Assembly: GCA_036488725.1 (NCBI GenBank)
Contig: DASXHD010000032.1
Span: forward strand, 1 to 64,000
Source: DASXHD01 sp036488725
GTDB lineage: Bacteria; Myxococcota_A; Polyangia; Polyangiales; Polyangiaceae
DNA: 64,000 nucleotides
Direction of reading: 5' to 3'
The notes below the pieces were generated by a model. It had not been told where the DNA came from. It made no database searches and saw nothing but the letters and a program-made list of their open reading frames with translations. Shown here piece by piece: positions 43,132 through 51,924 of this stretch. Position 1 is the stretch's first letter, and each line of letters starts with the position of its first letter. Made by a program: the position numbers and the translations under genes.

Positions 43132-43965
43132 ATGCAATCGATTAAATTCCTTCCGCTCGTGCTCGTTCCGTTCCTCGCGTTCGCTGCATGCAGCGGCGAC
43201 GACAAAGGGGGCGATGCGGGCGGCGATGCCGGCGGCGACGTCGCCAACTCGGACGCGCCGGTCGACGGCTTCCACCAGACCGGACAGATCGTCGACTACA
43301 GCAGCGGCGCCGGCCTCGGCGGCGCGACGATCACCGGCGGCGGCTCGACGACGCAGGGCGACTCGAAGGGCAACTACGATCTCGTCGTGCCGAAGAACAC
43401 GCCTTACTCGATGACGACGTCGCTCGACGGTTACCTCACCCTCCACGAGCAAGAGTGGCAGCTCTCGGCGGACTCCGTGCGCGGTAAGACCTCGGCGGTC
43501 GCGAACGGCACCGAACAGCTCCTCAAGTCCATCCTCCAGCCGCAGCCGGATCCGACGCTCGGCGTGCTCACGATTCAAGTCATCGCGACCGGCGGAGACG
43601 CGGGCGGATGCGCGAGCGCGACCGGCGCGACGATCAGCGTGCCCGGCCTCGCCGTCGACGGCGGAACCGGCGCGCACCTCGTCTACTTCGATGGTGGCAG
43701 CCCGAACCTTCCGAGCGCGAGCGCGACCTCCGTCACCGACGGCGCGCTCCCGTCGGCGATCATCTACGACCTGCCCATCGGCATGTTCTCCAGCGTGACC
43801 GTCACGCACCCGACGTGCAGCACCGTGCCATTCCCCGTCGCGGATCCCAACATCCCGACCCTCACGTACACGGGCAAGGTCGACGTCGAGGCGAGCTCGG
43901 TGGCGGTCGACGACGCCGGCACGATGGGCAACGTCGCCTCCTTCATGCGCGTCTTCTTGAAGTGA
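43132..43965 (+). CDS. Lipoprotein with carboxypeptidase-regulatory-like domain
   Basis: A 277-residue predicted lipoprotein (signal KFLPLVLVPFLAFAAC; Cys near residue 20), followed by a Gly/Asp/Ala linker (GGDAGGDAGGD). Residues ~48-115 fit a carboxypeptidase D regulatory-like beta-sandwich (QTGQIVDYSSGAGLGGATIT, GDSKGNYDLVVPKNTPYSM). A second beta-rich domain follows, with two Cys (GGCASATG and THPTCST). Such domains are surface adhesion or structural modules. It starts 23 bp after the kinase gene and overlaps the next gene by GTGA. Confidence 0.82.
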   Translation: MQSIKFLPLVLVPFLAFAACSGDDKGGDAGGDAGGDVANSDAPVDGFHQTGQIVDYSSGAGLGGATITGGGSTTQGDSKGNYDLVVPKNTPYSMTTSLDGYLTLHEQEWQLSADSVRGKTSAVANGTEQLLKSILQPQPDPTLGVLTIQVIATGGDAGGCASATGATISVPGLAVDGGTGAHLVYFDGGSPNLPSASATSVTDGALPSAIIYDLPIGMFSSVTVTHPTCSTVPFPVADPNIPTLTYTGKVDVEASSVAVDDAGTMGNVASFMRVFLK

Positions 43966-45281
43966 CGTTCAAACGGGCGGGGGTCACGCTTTCGCTGCTG
44001 CTCACGGCTTGTCCGAGCGCCGAGCACAAGCAGCCCCCGCCCGCCGCGTCTTCGTCGACGTCGTCCACCACCATCGACGCCGCGCCCGAGGCCGCCGCGC
44101 TCGCGCCCGAGATCCCGAAAGACGCGAACGTGATCCTCATCACGATCGATTGCTTGCGCGCCGACATGCCGTGGGCCGGCTACCCGCGACCGATCGCGCC
44201 GAACCTCACGAAGCTCGCCGAGCGCGCCGTCGTCTACACGCACGCCTACTCTTTGAGCTCGTACACCTCGATGAGCCTCGGCGGATTTCTCGGCGGCAAG
44301 TACCCGAGCGAGATGACGCGCGACGGATATTTCTTCAGCTCGTATGCGCAGTCGAACGAAATGTTCCCCGAGCGCCTCCAAGCCGCCGGCGTTCACACGC
44401 TCGCCGGCCACGCGCACGGCTACTTCAAAGACGCGGGATTCTCGCAGGGATTCGATTCGTACGAGGTCGTCCCGAACCTCAAGTGGAACCAGTTCACCGA
44501 CGAGAACATCACGTCGCCCGAGCTCGAGTCGATCGCCGAGCGTCTCTTGTCGGATCCAAAGAACGACGCCGGACGCTTCTTCGCGTGGTTCCATTTTTTG
44601 GATCCACACGACATGTACATGCACCACGAGGGCATCGATTGGGGCAAAGGCGCGCGCGACGCGTACGACGGCGAGGTGACGTTCACCGATCGCTCGATCG
44701 GAAAGCTCCTCGACTTCGTCGAAAAAAAACCGTGGGCCTCGCGCACGATCATCGTCGTGTCGGCCGATCACGGCGAAGCGTTCGGCGAGCACGGCATGAC
44801 GCGCCACGGTTTCGAGCTCTGGCAGCCGCTCATTCGCGTGCCGCTTTTCTTCGTCGTGCCGGGCGTCGCGCATCGCACGATCGACGTACCGCGGAGCGCG
44901 CTCGACATCGCGCCCACGATGCTCGGCATCTTCGGGCAAAGCGATCCGGCGCTCGCGGGCAAGAGCCTTGTGCCCGAAATCCTCGGCGCTACCCCCGAGC
45001 CGCGCGACGTCGTCGTCGATTTGCCGAAGACGAGCGACAACGACAAGCGCCGCGCGCTCATCCACGACGGCAAGAAAGTGATCGCGTTCGGCGACCAAGA
45101 GTACATGCAGGTCTTCGACCTCGACGCCGACCCCGACGAAGCGCACCCCATCCAGCACGGTGACGTCTACACGGACATGACGCAGCGCCTGAAGGCCGCC
45201 GACAGAACGATTCACGACGTCCCCGCGACGGCATGCCGCGTCGGCTGCCTCTGGGGTACGCACAAAGACGGTGGAACATGA
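43962..45281 (+). CDS. Alkaline-phosphatase-superfamily lipoprotein (sulfatase-like)
   Basis: A 439-residue predicted lipoprotein (VTLSLLLTAC lipobox). The catalytic domain has metal Asp residues in VILITIDCLRADM, the nucleophile region SSYTSMSLGGFLGGKYPSE, SADHGEAFGEHG (metal Asp-His) and RVPLFFVVPG. The canonical sulfatase CxPxR motif is absent; Ser/Thr sits at that place. A phosphoglycerol-transferase or phosphoesterase-like reaction is therefore at least as likely as sulfate ester cleavage. The location is periplasmic or outer-membrane side. GTGA overlap with the previous lipoprotein gene and ATGA overlap with gloB. Confidence 0.82.
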   Translation: MTFKRAGVTLSLLLTACPSAEHKQPPPAASSSTSSTTIDAAPEAAALAPEIPKDANVILITIDCLRADMPWAGYPRPIAPNLTKLAERAVVYTHAYSLSSYTSMSLGGFLGGKYPSEMTRDGYFFSSYAQSNEMFPERLQAAGVHTLAGHAHGYFKDAGFSQGFDSYEVVPNLKWNQFTDENITSPELESIAERLLSDPKNDAGRFFAWFHFLDPHDMYMHHEGIDWGKGARDAYDGEVTFTDRSIGKLLDFVEKKPWASRTIIVVSADHGEAFGEHGMTRHGFELWQPLIRVPLFFVVPGVAHRTIDVPRSALDIAPTMLGIFGQSDPALAGKSLVPEILGATPEPRDVVVDLPKTSDNDKRRALIHDGKKVIAFGDQEYMQVFDLDADPDEAHPIQHGDVYTDMTQRLKAADRTIHDVPATACRVGCLWGTHKDGGT

Positions 45282-45988
45282 TCGAGCCCATCCCGTGCCT
45301 GAAAGACAACTACGCGTACCTCGTGACGTGCGACAAAACCGGAAAGCGCGCGGTCGTCGATCCGTCGGAGGCGGAGCCGGTCCTCGCGGCGCTCGGCACC
45401 AAGACACTCGACGCGATCTGGAACACGCACCACCACTGGGACCACGTCGGCGGAAACGAAGCGCTCGTCGCGAAGCTCGGCGTCCGCGAGGTGTGCGGCC
45501 ACGCGTCGGATCGCGGGCGCATCGCGGCGCAGACGCGCTTCCTCGAAGAGGGCGACACCTTCGAGCTCGGCGCGCTCCGCGTGCGCATCCTCCACATCCC
45601 GGGTCACACGACCGGCGCCATCGCCTACGTCGTCGACGGATTCGCCGACGGCGCGCCCGCGGTCTTCACCGGCGACACGCTCTTCGTCGCCGGCTGCGGT
45701 CGCCTCTTCGAAGGCACGCCCGAGATGATGTTCGCGTCGCTCGCCAAGCTCGCAGCGTTACCCGACGAGACGCGCGTCTACTGCGGCCACGAATACACTG
45801 CGGCCAACCTCCGCTTCGCCGCGCACGTCGAGCCCGACAGCGCCGACATCGCCGCCGCCGCCAAGCGGGTGCAGGTCCCCTCGGTCCCCTCGACGATCGC
45901 CGCCGAAAAACGAATCAACCCCTTCGTCCGCGCCCGCACAGTCGCCGACCTCGCCGCCCGCCGCGCCGCCAAAGACTCGTTCAAATGA
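45278..45988 (+). CDS. gloB: Hydroxyacylglutathione hydrolase (glyoxalase II)
   Basis: A 236-residue metallo-beta-lactamase-fold enzyme that hydrolyses S-lactoylglutathione in methylglyoxal detoxification. The metal motif THHHWDHVGG (near residue 50), HIPGHTTGAIAY, FTGDTLFVAGCGRLFEGT and YCGHEYT are all present, and the C-terminal INPFVR segment marks glyoxalase II rather than a generic hydrolase. It overlaps the upstream lipoprotein gene by ATGA. Its stop codon is part of a long terminator-like hairpin. Confidence 0.93.
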   Translation: MIEPIPCLKDNYAYLVTCDKTGKRAVVDPSEAEPVLAALGTKTLDAIWNTHHHWDHVGGNEALVAKLGVREVCGHASDRGRIAAQTRFLEEGDTFELGALRVRILHIPGHTTGAIAYVVDGFADGAPAVFTGDTLFVAGCGRLFEGTPEMMFASLAKLAALPDETRVYCGHEYTAANLRFAAHVEPDSADIAAAAKRVQVPSVPSTIAAEKRINPFVRARTVADLAARRAAKDSFK

Positions 45989-46062
45989 GAGACATGAAGA
46001 TTCGAAGATAGGAAGAACTCCAAAAAAATCTTCCTTCCGCTCTTTCAATCTTTATGTCTCTC
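45987..46062. terminator. Convergent hairpin terminator over two stop codons
   Basis: GAGAGACATGAAGATT (45987-46002) and AATCTTTATGTCTCTC (46047-46062) pair over 16 bp with a single G-T wobble. Inner bases (GGAAGA with TCTTCC) extend the stem around a loop containing a run of seven A. The stop of gloB (45986-45988) and the stop of the facing minus-strand gene (46052-46054) both lie in the arms. The segment is markedly A/T-rich for this genome. It probably ends transcription from both sides. Confidence 0.65.
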
Positions 46063-47203
46063 CCTCTTCGGTGCCCCCCGACGCGACGAACGCGGCGACC
46101 GCTTCGCGCTCGCGCTCGAGGAAGTCGTCGATGATCCCACGGAAACGTGCATTCTGCACGTAATGCGCCGAATGCATCATCGTCGGCCGAAATCCCCGCG
46201 CGAGCTTGTGCTCGCCGCCCGCGCCGGGCTCGAACGCGCGAAGCCCGCGTTCGATGCAGTGCCGAATGCCGTGGTAGTAGCAAACGTTGAAGTGCAGAAA
46301 CGGCAAGTCGACGGTCGCGCCCCAATAGCGGCCGTAGAGTCGATCGCCTTTCTCGACGTTGAACGCGCCGGCGATGGGCTCGTCGCCACGCCACGCGACG
46401 ACCCACGCGAGCCTGTCGCGAAAACGTTCGGCGACGAGCTCGAAAAATCGCCGATTGAGATACCGCCGCCCCCACGTGAACTTGTCGACCGTCGTCCCGT
46501 AGAAGCGATACATCGCGCGCACGATCTCGGGCGTGATGCGGTCCGGCGGAATCGTCTCGATGCGCACGCCGTCCTTCGCGGGCTGCGCGGCCTCGCGGCG
46601 AAGCTGATTTCGTTTCTTCGATTTGAACGTCGCGACCCAGTCGTCGAACGTCCGAAAATTTTCGTTGAGCCAGTGGTACTGCACGCTCGCGCGTCGCGAA
46701 AAACCGGCCGTCTCCCAAATGCGCGCCTCGTCCTCGCGGAGAAAGAGCGCGTGCGCCGAGGAGAGCTTCGACTCGTCGGCGAAGGCGCGCACGGCGCTGG
46801 CCATCGCGGCGATCGCGCGCTCGCGATCTCGGCCAGGCGCGACGAGCACCCGCTCGCCCGTCACCGGTGAGAACGGGGACGCGACGAGGAGCTTCGGGTA
46901 ATAACGAATCCCGATTCGCCGCGCGAGATCGGCCCACGCCCAATCGAAGATGAACTCGCCTTCGCTGTTCGTCTTGGCATAAGTCGGCGCGAGCGCGACG
47001 AGCGTCTCGTCTTCGTAGAGCGCGAGATGCGCCGGTTGCCACGCCGACGCGTGATCGTCCTCTTCACCGCCGACGCACCCGGCTTCTTCGAAGCATTCGA
47101 GCCACGCGTGCTCGACGAACGGCGAGCCGCCGCCCACGCACGCGTCCCACGTCTCCATCGGGATCTCGCTGACGCGCGCATGCACGCGCAGCGAAAATGT
47201 CAC
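46052..47203 (-). CDS. GNAT-like (peptidogalycan/DUF482-type) protein
   Basis: A 383-residue cytosolic protein of the GNAT-fold group often annotated as 'peptidogalycan biosynthesis' (DUF482). Landmarks are GGGSPFVEHAWLECFEEAG, the segment PYAKTNSEGEFIFDWAWAD-like TNSEGEFIFDWAWADL, YPKLLVASPFSPVTGERVL, KSKKRNQLRREA, LHFNVCYYHGIRHCIERGL and GAGGEHKLARGFRP. The substrate is unknown; aminoacyl or acetyl transfer is likely from the fold. GTG 47203 overlaps the stop of the upstream gene (GTGA). Confidence 0.85.
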   Translation of the reverse strand: MTFSLRVHARVSEIPMETWDACVGGGSPFVEHAWLECFEEAGCVGGEEDDHASAWQPAHLALYEDETLVALAPTYAKTNSEGEFIFDWAWADLARRIGIRYYPKLLVASPFSPVTGERVLVAPGRDRERAIAAMASAVRAFADESKLSSAHALFLREDEARIWETAGFSRRASVQYHWLNENFRTFDDWVATFKSKKRNQLRREAAQPAKDGVRIETIPPDRITPEIVRAMYRFYGTTVDKFTWGRRYLNRRFFELVAERFRDRLAWVVAWRGDEPIAGAFNVEKGDRLYGRYWGATVDLPFLHFNVCYYHGIRHCIERGLRAFEPGAGGEHKLARGFRPTMMHSAHYVQNARFRGIIDDFLEREREAVAAFVASGGTEEGET

Positions 47204-47799
47204 TTCGGATCTTCGCGGCAGAGGACGAAATAATTCTCGGTGAACTTCCCGTCGCGAAACGCGCGCCCGATGCTCACGTGCGTCGAGATGCCGCGCATCA
47301 CGTCGACCATGCCCCCGTAGACGACGCGCCCGAGACCCGACTCGTTCTTCTTGATCGGCGGCCACGCGTCGGGCTTCGCGCCCGGCGTCATCGTGTAGTC
47401 GATGTCGAGCTCGCCGGTCTCGACGCCCGGACGACCTTCTTTGGGCGCGTGAATCACGAAGTAACCCGGCCCAACGGCCCATTTTTCGCCGTTTTCGTTG
47501 TAGCCGAAGAGCTCGCCTTCGCCTTCCTTCGGCCGACAAAAACGTTTTTGAAAATGCGTGAACGCCGGGAGCGAGTTCTTGCCCCAATGAATCACTTCGG
47601 TGAGCGGCTCTGTGCCCAGCGGCACGTAGTCGTCGAGCGTGAGCGGCTTGAGACCCTTGGCCGCTTCGTAAAGTCGCGCTTGGTGATGCAGGCCCCAGCC
47701 GCGGATGGTCGCGACGCGCCCGGGATGGCCGAGCCCGTCGAGCACTTCGGCGATGCGATGGATGTCGACTTCGCCTTCGAAGAGCACGTCGAGATTCAC
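47200..47799 (-). CDS. Conserved-looking unknown protein
   Basis: A 199-residue protein (GTG start, VNLDVLFEGEVDIHRIAEVL) with no signal peptide or membrane span. Segments such as GRVATIRGWGLHHQARLYEA, EVIHWGKNSLPAFTHFQKRF and GRVVYGGMVDVMRGISTHVS are of even composition, as in an enzyme or binding protein, but no family comes to mind. It lies between lptB (18 bp upstream) and the GNAT-like gene (GTGA overlap), so these are probably one transcript. Confidence 0.75.
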   Translation of the reverse strand: MNLDVLFEGEVDIHRIAEVLDGLGHPGRVATIRGWGLHHQARLYEAAKGLKPLTLDDYVPLGTEPLTEVIHWGKNSLPAFTHFQKRFCRPKEGEGELFGYNENGEKWAVGPGYFVIHAPKEGRPGVETGELDIDYTMTPGAKPDAWPPIKKNESGLGRVVYGGMVDVMRGISTHVSIGRAFRDGKFTENYFVLCREDPK

Positions 47800-47817
47800 G
47801 CCGTTTTGTTTACCACG

Positions 47818-48552
47818 TTACGCGCGCGGCGGGATCGTGCGCGACCACGTGCCGAGATAACGGCCGCGGACGAGCTCGTGCGCCTCGAACGCGCCGGGCC
47901 GCTCGGTGAGCGCGATCGCGCCGTCGAGGAGGAGCGAGGCCACGTCGCAAACGCGCAGCGCCTCGGCGACGTGGTGATCGGCAAGCACGACGGCGACGCC
48001 TTCGTCTTTCGCGAGGCTGCGCAAGAGCTCCCCGAGCCGCGCGGCGCCCGCCGGGTCCACGCCTGCGAACGGCTCGTCGCAAACGAGCGCCTTCGGCGAC
48101 GCGGTGATCGCGCGCGCGAGCTCGAGCCTGCGCCGCTCGCCCGCGCTGAGGCTCCCGGCGCGCACGTCGAGCCGCTCGCGTAAATCGACCCGCGCCGCCG
48201 CAGCCTCGACGTCGCCCGCTTCGCCGAGCGCGACGCGCTGAAACGTCGCGAGGTTCTGTCGCACGGTCAAATCGAGCAGCACGCTCGGCGTCTGCGGCAC
48301 GTAACCGAGCCCCGCGCGCGCACGCATCCAGAGCGGCGCGCGCGTCACGTCTTCACTTGCAAAATACACGCTTCCTGCGTCGACCGAGATTTCGCCCGTC
48401 AGCGCGCCGAAGAGCGTCGACTTTCCCGCGCCCGAAGGCCCGAGCACCCCGAGCACCTCGCTCGCCTGCGCCGCCACGTCGACGCCGCGAAGGATCGTCT
48501 TGCCGCCGCGCACGACGCGCACGCCGCGTCCCTCGAGGATCGCCTTCTTCAC
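47818..48552 (-). CDS. lptB: LPS-export ABC transporter ATPase
   Basis: A 244-residue ABC ATPase. Walker A is GPSGAGKST, the Q-loop region GLGYVPQTPSVLLDLTVRQN, signature LSAGERRRLELARAI, Walker B ALVCDEPFAGVDP and the H-loop VLADHHV. VPQTPSVLLDLTVRQN resembles the LptB pattern, and the overlap with an LptA-like gene supports a role in powering lipopolysaccharide transport. GTG start overlaps the lptA stop (GTGA). LptC and LptFG are not in the window. Confidence 0.88.
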   Translation of the reverse strand: MKKAILEGRGVRVVRGGKTILRGVDVAAQASEVLGVLGPSGAGKSTLFGALTGEISVDAGSVYFASEDVTRAPLWMRARAGLGYVPQTPSVLLDLTVRQNLATFQRVALGEAGDVEAAAARVDLRERLDVRAGSLSAGERRRLELARAITASPKALVCDEPFAGVDPAGAARLGELLRSLAKDEGVAVVLADHHVAEALRVCDVASLLLDGAIALTERPGAFEAHELVRGRYLGTWSRTIPPRA

Positions 48553-49019
48553 TTGTTCGGAGGAACCGGGACCGAGCCTTTGACCTGCGTCATCGTCACC
48601 TTCGCCGTGTCGATGTTGATGATCGCCTTGTCGGCCTGGAGCCAGCCCGCGCCGCGCGCGAGCCGCACGCCGCCGCGAAGCTCGAGAACTTGTTTCGCGA
48701 GATCGAGCTCGACCTCCGGCGCCTCGGCGTGCACGCCGCGCACGTCGGCGGAGACGCCGCCCGATCCCCGCGCCCATTTCACGTGGGGCGAATTGTCGAA
48801 CTTGAGCTCGATGCGCGGGCACGCGACGCGCAGGTCCCCCTTCGACAAGCTCACGTTTCCGGTGAGCACCGCGTCGCCGCCCGACACGTCGATGTCGAGC
48901 TGATCCGCCTGAAGCCCGAGCGCGTCCCCGCCGCCGACGCCCAGGATCGGGTCGGCCTTCGAAGCCTCGGGCGTCGCGCTGACGAGCACGACGGCCGCAA
49001 GGATCACGCGCGCGCGCAT
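48549..49019 (-). CDS. lptA: LptA-like periplasmic LPS bridge protein
   Basis: A 156-residue exported protein: signal MRARVILAAVVLVSATPEAS, then an OstA-like beta-jellyroll in which strands alternate (ALGLQADQLDIDVSGGDAVL, TGNVSLSKGDLRVACPRIEL, VELRGGVRLARG-like LELRGGVRLARGAGWLQADK). LptA proteins form the periplasmic bridge that carries lipopolysaccharide to the outer membrane. Its partner lptB overlaps the 3' end. It is divergent from a small lipoprotein gene with 58 bp between. Confidence 0.85.
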   Translation of the reverse strand: MRARVILAAVVLVSATPEASKADPILGVGGGDALGLQADQLDIDVSGGDAVLTGNVSLSKGDLRVACPRIELKFDNSPHVKWARGSGGVSADVRGVHAEAPEVELDLAKQVLELRGGVRLARGAGWLQADKAIINIDTAKVTMTQVKGSVPVPPNK

Positions 49020-49077
49020 GCATGAAGCATATCCCGTCCTTGACGCGCGCGCCGCATTTGCCGTACGAACCTGCCTC

Positions 49078-49371
49078 ATGCGTTTCGCGGCTCTTTCGCT
49101 CGGTCTTCTCTTGACGTCGGCGTGCTCGAGCGAGCCCATCAGCAACTCGTGTCCGACGCCGGCGATCATCGGCTCATCGCCGCACTGCGTGCTCGCCGCG
49201 CAATGCATCGGGACGAACACCGGCGTGAAGCTCGATTGCACCGGCGACAGCTGCGTGTGCTCCGAGAACGGCGTCGTCGGCAAGACGGTCGATTTCCAAG
49301 ATTCGTTCTGCGGCACCGACACCGCCGCCGCGCTCGACGCCGCAAACTCCGCCTGCGACTGGAAGCTATAA
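49078..49371 (+). CDS. Small Cys-rich lipoprotein
   Basis: A 97-residue predicted lipoprotein (MRFAALSLGLLLTSAC). The mature part of ~80 residues contains eight Cys (NSCPTP, PHCVLAAQC, DCTGDSCVC, SFCGTD, SACDW), enough for several disulfides. Function unknown. ATG 49078 is chosen as the start of the signal peptide. The TAA stop lies next to the TAG stop of the facing GTPase gene. Confidence 0.75.
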   Translation: MRFAALSLGLLLTSACSSEPISNSCPTPAIIGSSPHCVLAAQCIGTNTGVKLDCTGDSCVCSENGVVGKTVDFQDSFCGTDTAAALDAANSACDWKL

Positions 49372-51849
49372 GAGCTCCGCGATCGACTGAAGCTCGGCGG
49401 CGAGCCCGCGAGCCGTCGGTGGGGCCGGCGGAGCGATCGCGCGCGCGCCGAGATCTTCGACGACGGAGCTGAGCGCCGCACGCACGGCTGCCGGCGCCGC
49501 TTCGTCCATGCTCGAGCTGCCGAGCGAAGCCGCGCGAACCGCCGTGCGCGCGATCGTCCGCCAAGCGTTCGCGCCGAGCCCGGCGCTCGACGTCTCGCGC
49601 GCGATCGCCGCCGCGAGCGGCCCGGCCAAATGAAAGACCGCGCGCTCGACGCGATAACGCCGGAGCACGTCGTCGTCGGCTCCTTGGTTTCGCCCGGTCA
49701 CGACGAGCGCCAAATCGCGCGCGAGCGCGTCACGCGGAAGATCCGCGACGATCCGCGCCGCGATCTCCGTCCCGTCGGCGTCGAGCCGCGCCGCACAAGC
49801 CGCGATGGACTCTCGTGCACGCTGCGCATCTTGCCGCGCGACGTCCTCGGCCTCCGCTGCGCGCGCGACCGCGACCGACAAGCCGTCCACGATTCGTTTC
49901 GCGCGCCGCCGGAGCGCGCGCTCCTTGAGGTCGTCGCTCCGCGCAATGATCGTCTCGTCGAGGAGCGTCTGCACGTCCGCCCAGCGCGAAGCCGCGAGCG
50001 CCGCGTCGTCGCCGAGCTTGCCCGCGAGCGCGAGCCGCGCGCTCAGCGCGATCGGCGGCGCGAGCGAAGAGAGCCCGACCTCCCCGAGCGCGCTGCGCAC
50101 CATCTCGAGCACGCGCTCGACTTGATCCGGCGCGAGCCGATCCGCTTTGTTGACGAGCATCTGCACCGGCAGCCCCGCGGCTTTCGCTTCCTCGAGCACC
50201 GCGCGCTCGGACTGCTTGAGCGGCTGACTCGCGTCGAGCAGCCAAATCAAAATGTCAGCGTCCTCGAACGCCTCGCGCGCCGCGCGCGTGTGCCGCTCGT
50301 CGGGGGCGTTGAATCCGGGCGTGTCGAGGATCTCGACGCGCGTCAAAAACGCGATCGGCTGCAAAATCTCGACGCGCTCGACACGCGCCGCATCGAGGCT
50401 CTTCAGCGCCGCGCGCAAATCGCCCGACGGCACGATGCGCTCCTTCGCCGCGTTCGGATCTTCGGGCGTCACCGTGATGCGCGCGATCGGATCGGGCCCA
50501 TACCGCAGCAAGTGAAGCGTCGCAGTCGTCGGGAGGACCCCGGTCGGCGCGACGTCCGCCCCGACGAGCGCGTTGATGAACGTGCTCTTGCCTGCGTTGA
50601 ACTCGCCGACGATCGCGAGCCTCACCGGCCGCGACCGCTCGCGCGCGAGCGCCGCGATGTTCGACATCGCGCCGAGATCGCGCAGCTCGCGCGCATGCGC
50701 ATCCAACCGCCCGAGGAGCGCGTCCCACGCCGCCGGCACGCCCGGCGCAATCCACTGTCCCAGCACCTCACGCGTGCGCCTCCGCGCGAGCTCGCGAACG
50801 CGCCCCGCCGAAACGCGCCGCAAGTCGTCCAGCTTCGCGGTCACGCTCCCTTCGCGCGCGATCACGATGCGCGCTTCGTCGACCTCGGCATCGTGCGCCT
50901 CACCGAGCGCGTCGAGCGCGAGCGCGATGCGCGCGTCGTCACCATCGTCGAGCGCCGCGTCGAGCAGCGGCCGCGCCGCGCCCTCATCGCCTCCGGCGAC
51001 GGCATCCGCGAGCGCCTGCCTCGCTTCGTCGCGTTTGCCCTCCGCCCGCGCGAACGCCGCGCGCCAACGCGCGACCGACGCTTCGCCCTTCGCCTCGACG
51101 ACCGTGCGCACGCGCGCGCGCGTCGCCTCGTCGCTCGGAAGCCACGCAAGCGCCGACGAGACCGCTTCGCTCGCGCCCGGCGCATCGAGCACCCACGCGC
51201 GAACGAGCGGCGCGAACGCCCCCGCATCCGCCGTCATCGCGAGCGCGCGCCCGAGCACGAGCGCCGCCCGCCCATCCGTCGGATCCACTTCGACCTCGCG
51301 CAGTCTCGCGACCGCGCCGCGCGCGTCGCCCTGGAGCATCCGCGCTTCGGCCCGCCGCATCGCGCGCGCCGCGCTCTTGTCGAACGGCGCCCGCTCGAGC
51401 CAGAGCTCCGCGCGAGCGCCATCACCCGCTGCGAGGTCCAAATCCGCGAGCGCGAGCAGCGCGCCGGTGCGCTCTTCGCTCCCCGGCTCGGCGACCGCGA
51501 GCGCCCGCACGAACGCGTCGCGCACGTCGTCGACGTTCGAGCCCGTTCGCGTCCGCGCCCGCCCGAGCCGCAACCAAACCTCGCCGCGCGAAGGCGCCCG
51601 CGTCGCGAGCTCCTCGAGCGTCAAGTGCGCCTCGGCGTCGAGCCCCGCCGCCTCGCAAGCGTCCGCGAGAAGCGCCAGCGCCACGGGCGATCCCGGCAAC
51701 CCGGCGAGCACGAGGTGCGCCGCCGACCGAGCGCGCATCGCGTCCCCCCGCGCGAGCGCGTCCTCGCCTTCGCGCAAGCGATCGTCGAGCCCCGCGAGCG
51801 CGATTTCCACGCGGGACGCGAAGCGGCCGATCGTGTCCGCCAGGCGCAT
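49366..51849 (-). CDS. TPR-dynamin-like GTPase
   Basis: An 827-residue protein. Residues ~1-400 are Ala/Arg/Leu-rich helical repeats of TPR type. A dynamin-family GTPase domain follows: G1 GEFNAGKST (about 413), G2-like PTGVLPTTAT, G3 DTPGF (about 510) and G4 NKAD (about 566). A helical tail without a clear membrane span ends the protein. Bacterial dynamins of this type act on membranes, and the TPR region suggests a partner protein. ATG 51849 follows CGTGCGGGAA; GTG 51858 could be the true start. It diverges from the Gly-rich lipoprotein gene by 75 bp. Confidence 0.85.
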   Translation of the reverse strand: MRLADTIGRFASRVEIALAGLDDRLREGEDALARGDAMRARSAAHLVLAGLPGSPVALALLADACEAAGLDAEAHLTLEELATRAPSRGEVWLRLGRARTRTGSNVDDVRDAFVRALAVAEPGSEERTGALLALADLDLAAGDGARAELWLERAPFDKSAARAMRRAEARMLQGDARGAVARLREVEVDPTDGRAALVLGRALAMTADAGAFAPLVRAWVLDAPGASEAVSSALAWLPSDEATRARVRTVVEAKGEASVARWRAAFARAEGKRDEARQALADAVAGGDEGAARPLLDAALDDGDDARIALALDALGEAHDAEVDEARIVIAREGSVTAKLDDLRRVSAGRVRELARRRTREVLGQWIAPGVPAAWDALLGRLDAHARELRDLGAMSNIAALARERSRPVRLAIVGEFNAGKSTFINALVGADVAPTGVLPTTATLHLLRYGPDPIARITVTPEDPNAAKERIVPSGDLRAALKSLDAARVERVEILQPIAFLTRVEILDTPGFNAPDERHTRAAREAFEDADILIWLLDASQPLKQSERAVLEEAKAAGLPVQMLVNKADRLAPDQVERVLEMVRSALGEVGLSSLAPPIALSARLALAGKLGDDAALAASRWADVQTLLDETIIARSDDLKERALRRRAKRIVDGLSVAVARAAEAEDVARQDAQRARESIAACAARLDADGTEIAARIVADLPRDALARDLALVVTGRNQGADDDVLRRYRVERAVFHLAGPLAAAIARETSSAGLGANAWRTIARTAVRAASLGSSSMDEAAPAAVRAALSSVVEDLGARAIAPPAPPTARGLAAELQSIAELL

Positions 51850-51924
51850 TTCCCGCACGATAGTCGATTTAACGCAACCGCGCCCGAGCTCGGCCGATGG
51901 GCCTCCGTAAAGGAGCCTTTCATC

